Positions 63,950-64,000 of a stretch of DNA of 64,000 nt are shown in pieces. Below the pieces are notes generated by a model that saw only the letters and a program-made list of their open reading frames with translations, made no database searches and was not told the DNA's origin. The DNA comes from Arthrobacter pascens (GTDB taxonomy: Bacteria > Actinomycetota > Actinomycetes > Actinomycetales > Micrococcaceae). The translations under genes were made by a program, and so were the position numbers. Position 1 is the first letter of the stretch; every line of letters starts with the position of its first letter. The stretch lies in NCBI RefSeq assembly GCF_030815585.1, contig NZ_JAUSWY010000001.1:2542001-2606000 (forward strand), given 5' to 3'.

Positions 63950-64000
63950 CGCGTCTCCGGAATGCCGGTTCCGCCGGCAGGCGGGCTACCTCCGGATGAG

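Noticed and set aside
63950..64000. 3' end of a minus-strand gene at the right edge
   Set aside because: A TAG on the minus strand at 63988-63986 is compatible with a gene entering from the right, but only four codons are visible.

Overview
The window is high-GC chromosomal DNA from an actinobacterium, most like an Arthrobacter/Pseudarthrobacter-type member of the Micrococcaceae. The genus is my inference from protein flavour. The actinobacterial placement is firmer: SepH, CeoB/CeoC, a HrdB-type primary sigma factor, a mycothiol-type DinB-fold protein, several actinobacteria-specific DUF families (3159, 3710, 3093, 4193, 5998, 4192, 4191, 3817), many GTG/TTG starts and frequent 1-8 nt gene overlaps. 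I see no rRNA or tRNA gene, insertion sequence, prophage, CRISPR array or foreign-looking island. It is a core-genome segment of about 49 tightly packed genes.

Layout. 1-1796: end of a fused enoyl-CoA hydratase/3-hydroxyacyl-CoA dehydrogenase. 1895-7240 (minus): an ECF-type importer (S, T and fused A subunits) behind a nucleoside hydrolase and an aldo/keto reductase. 7284-10428 (minus): dxs coupled to a DUF402 protein and an unknown protein. 10558-13368: aconitase acnA with a palindrome-rich leader. 13533-18456: a potassium-related block (KimA/APC-type permease overlapping an RNA methyltransferase, divergent from ceoB-ceoC). 18423-21881: conserved actinobacterial genes including dut. 22165-28968: sepH, tdk, a phosphodiesterase, DUF5998 and a GNAT/acyl-CoA-synthetase fusion. 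29035-42047: topoisomerase IV parC and parE on opposite strands, flanking the cytochrome bd operon cydA-cydB-cydDC and a divergent BlaI-type repressor/M56 peptidase pair. 42305-49827: DUF7455, the primary sigma factor, DUF4192, an MFS transporter, a PAC2 protein and leucyl aminopeptidase. 50078-62629: lipoate-linked metabolism (lpd, E2, lipB, lipA) mixed with an OsmC protein, a tricorn-type protease, an epimerase-like protein and a Ser/Thr kinase. 62717-63949: two small membrane-protein genes.

The most interesting signal is regulatory. Three palindromes with identical arms (TTCTAC-N5-GTAGAA) lie between cydA and the BlaI-like gene, and one covers a good candidate cydA -10 box. A fourth site with 11 of 12 arm bases conserved lies 15 kb away, just upstream of a small membrane-protein gene at 53545. 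This suggests a BlaI/M56 circuit that controls an alternative respiratory oxidase rather than a beta-lactamase. Other items are a near-perfect 22-bp palindrome before acnA, the orphan ECF/nucleoside-hydrolase cluster, and several genes whose -10-like hexamer sits about 6 nt before the start codon, as expected for leaderless mRNAs.
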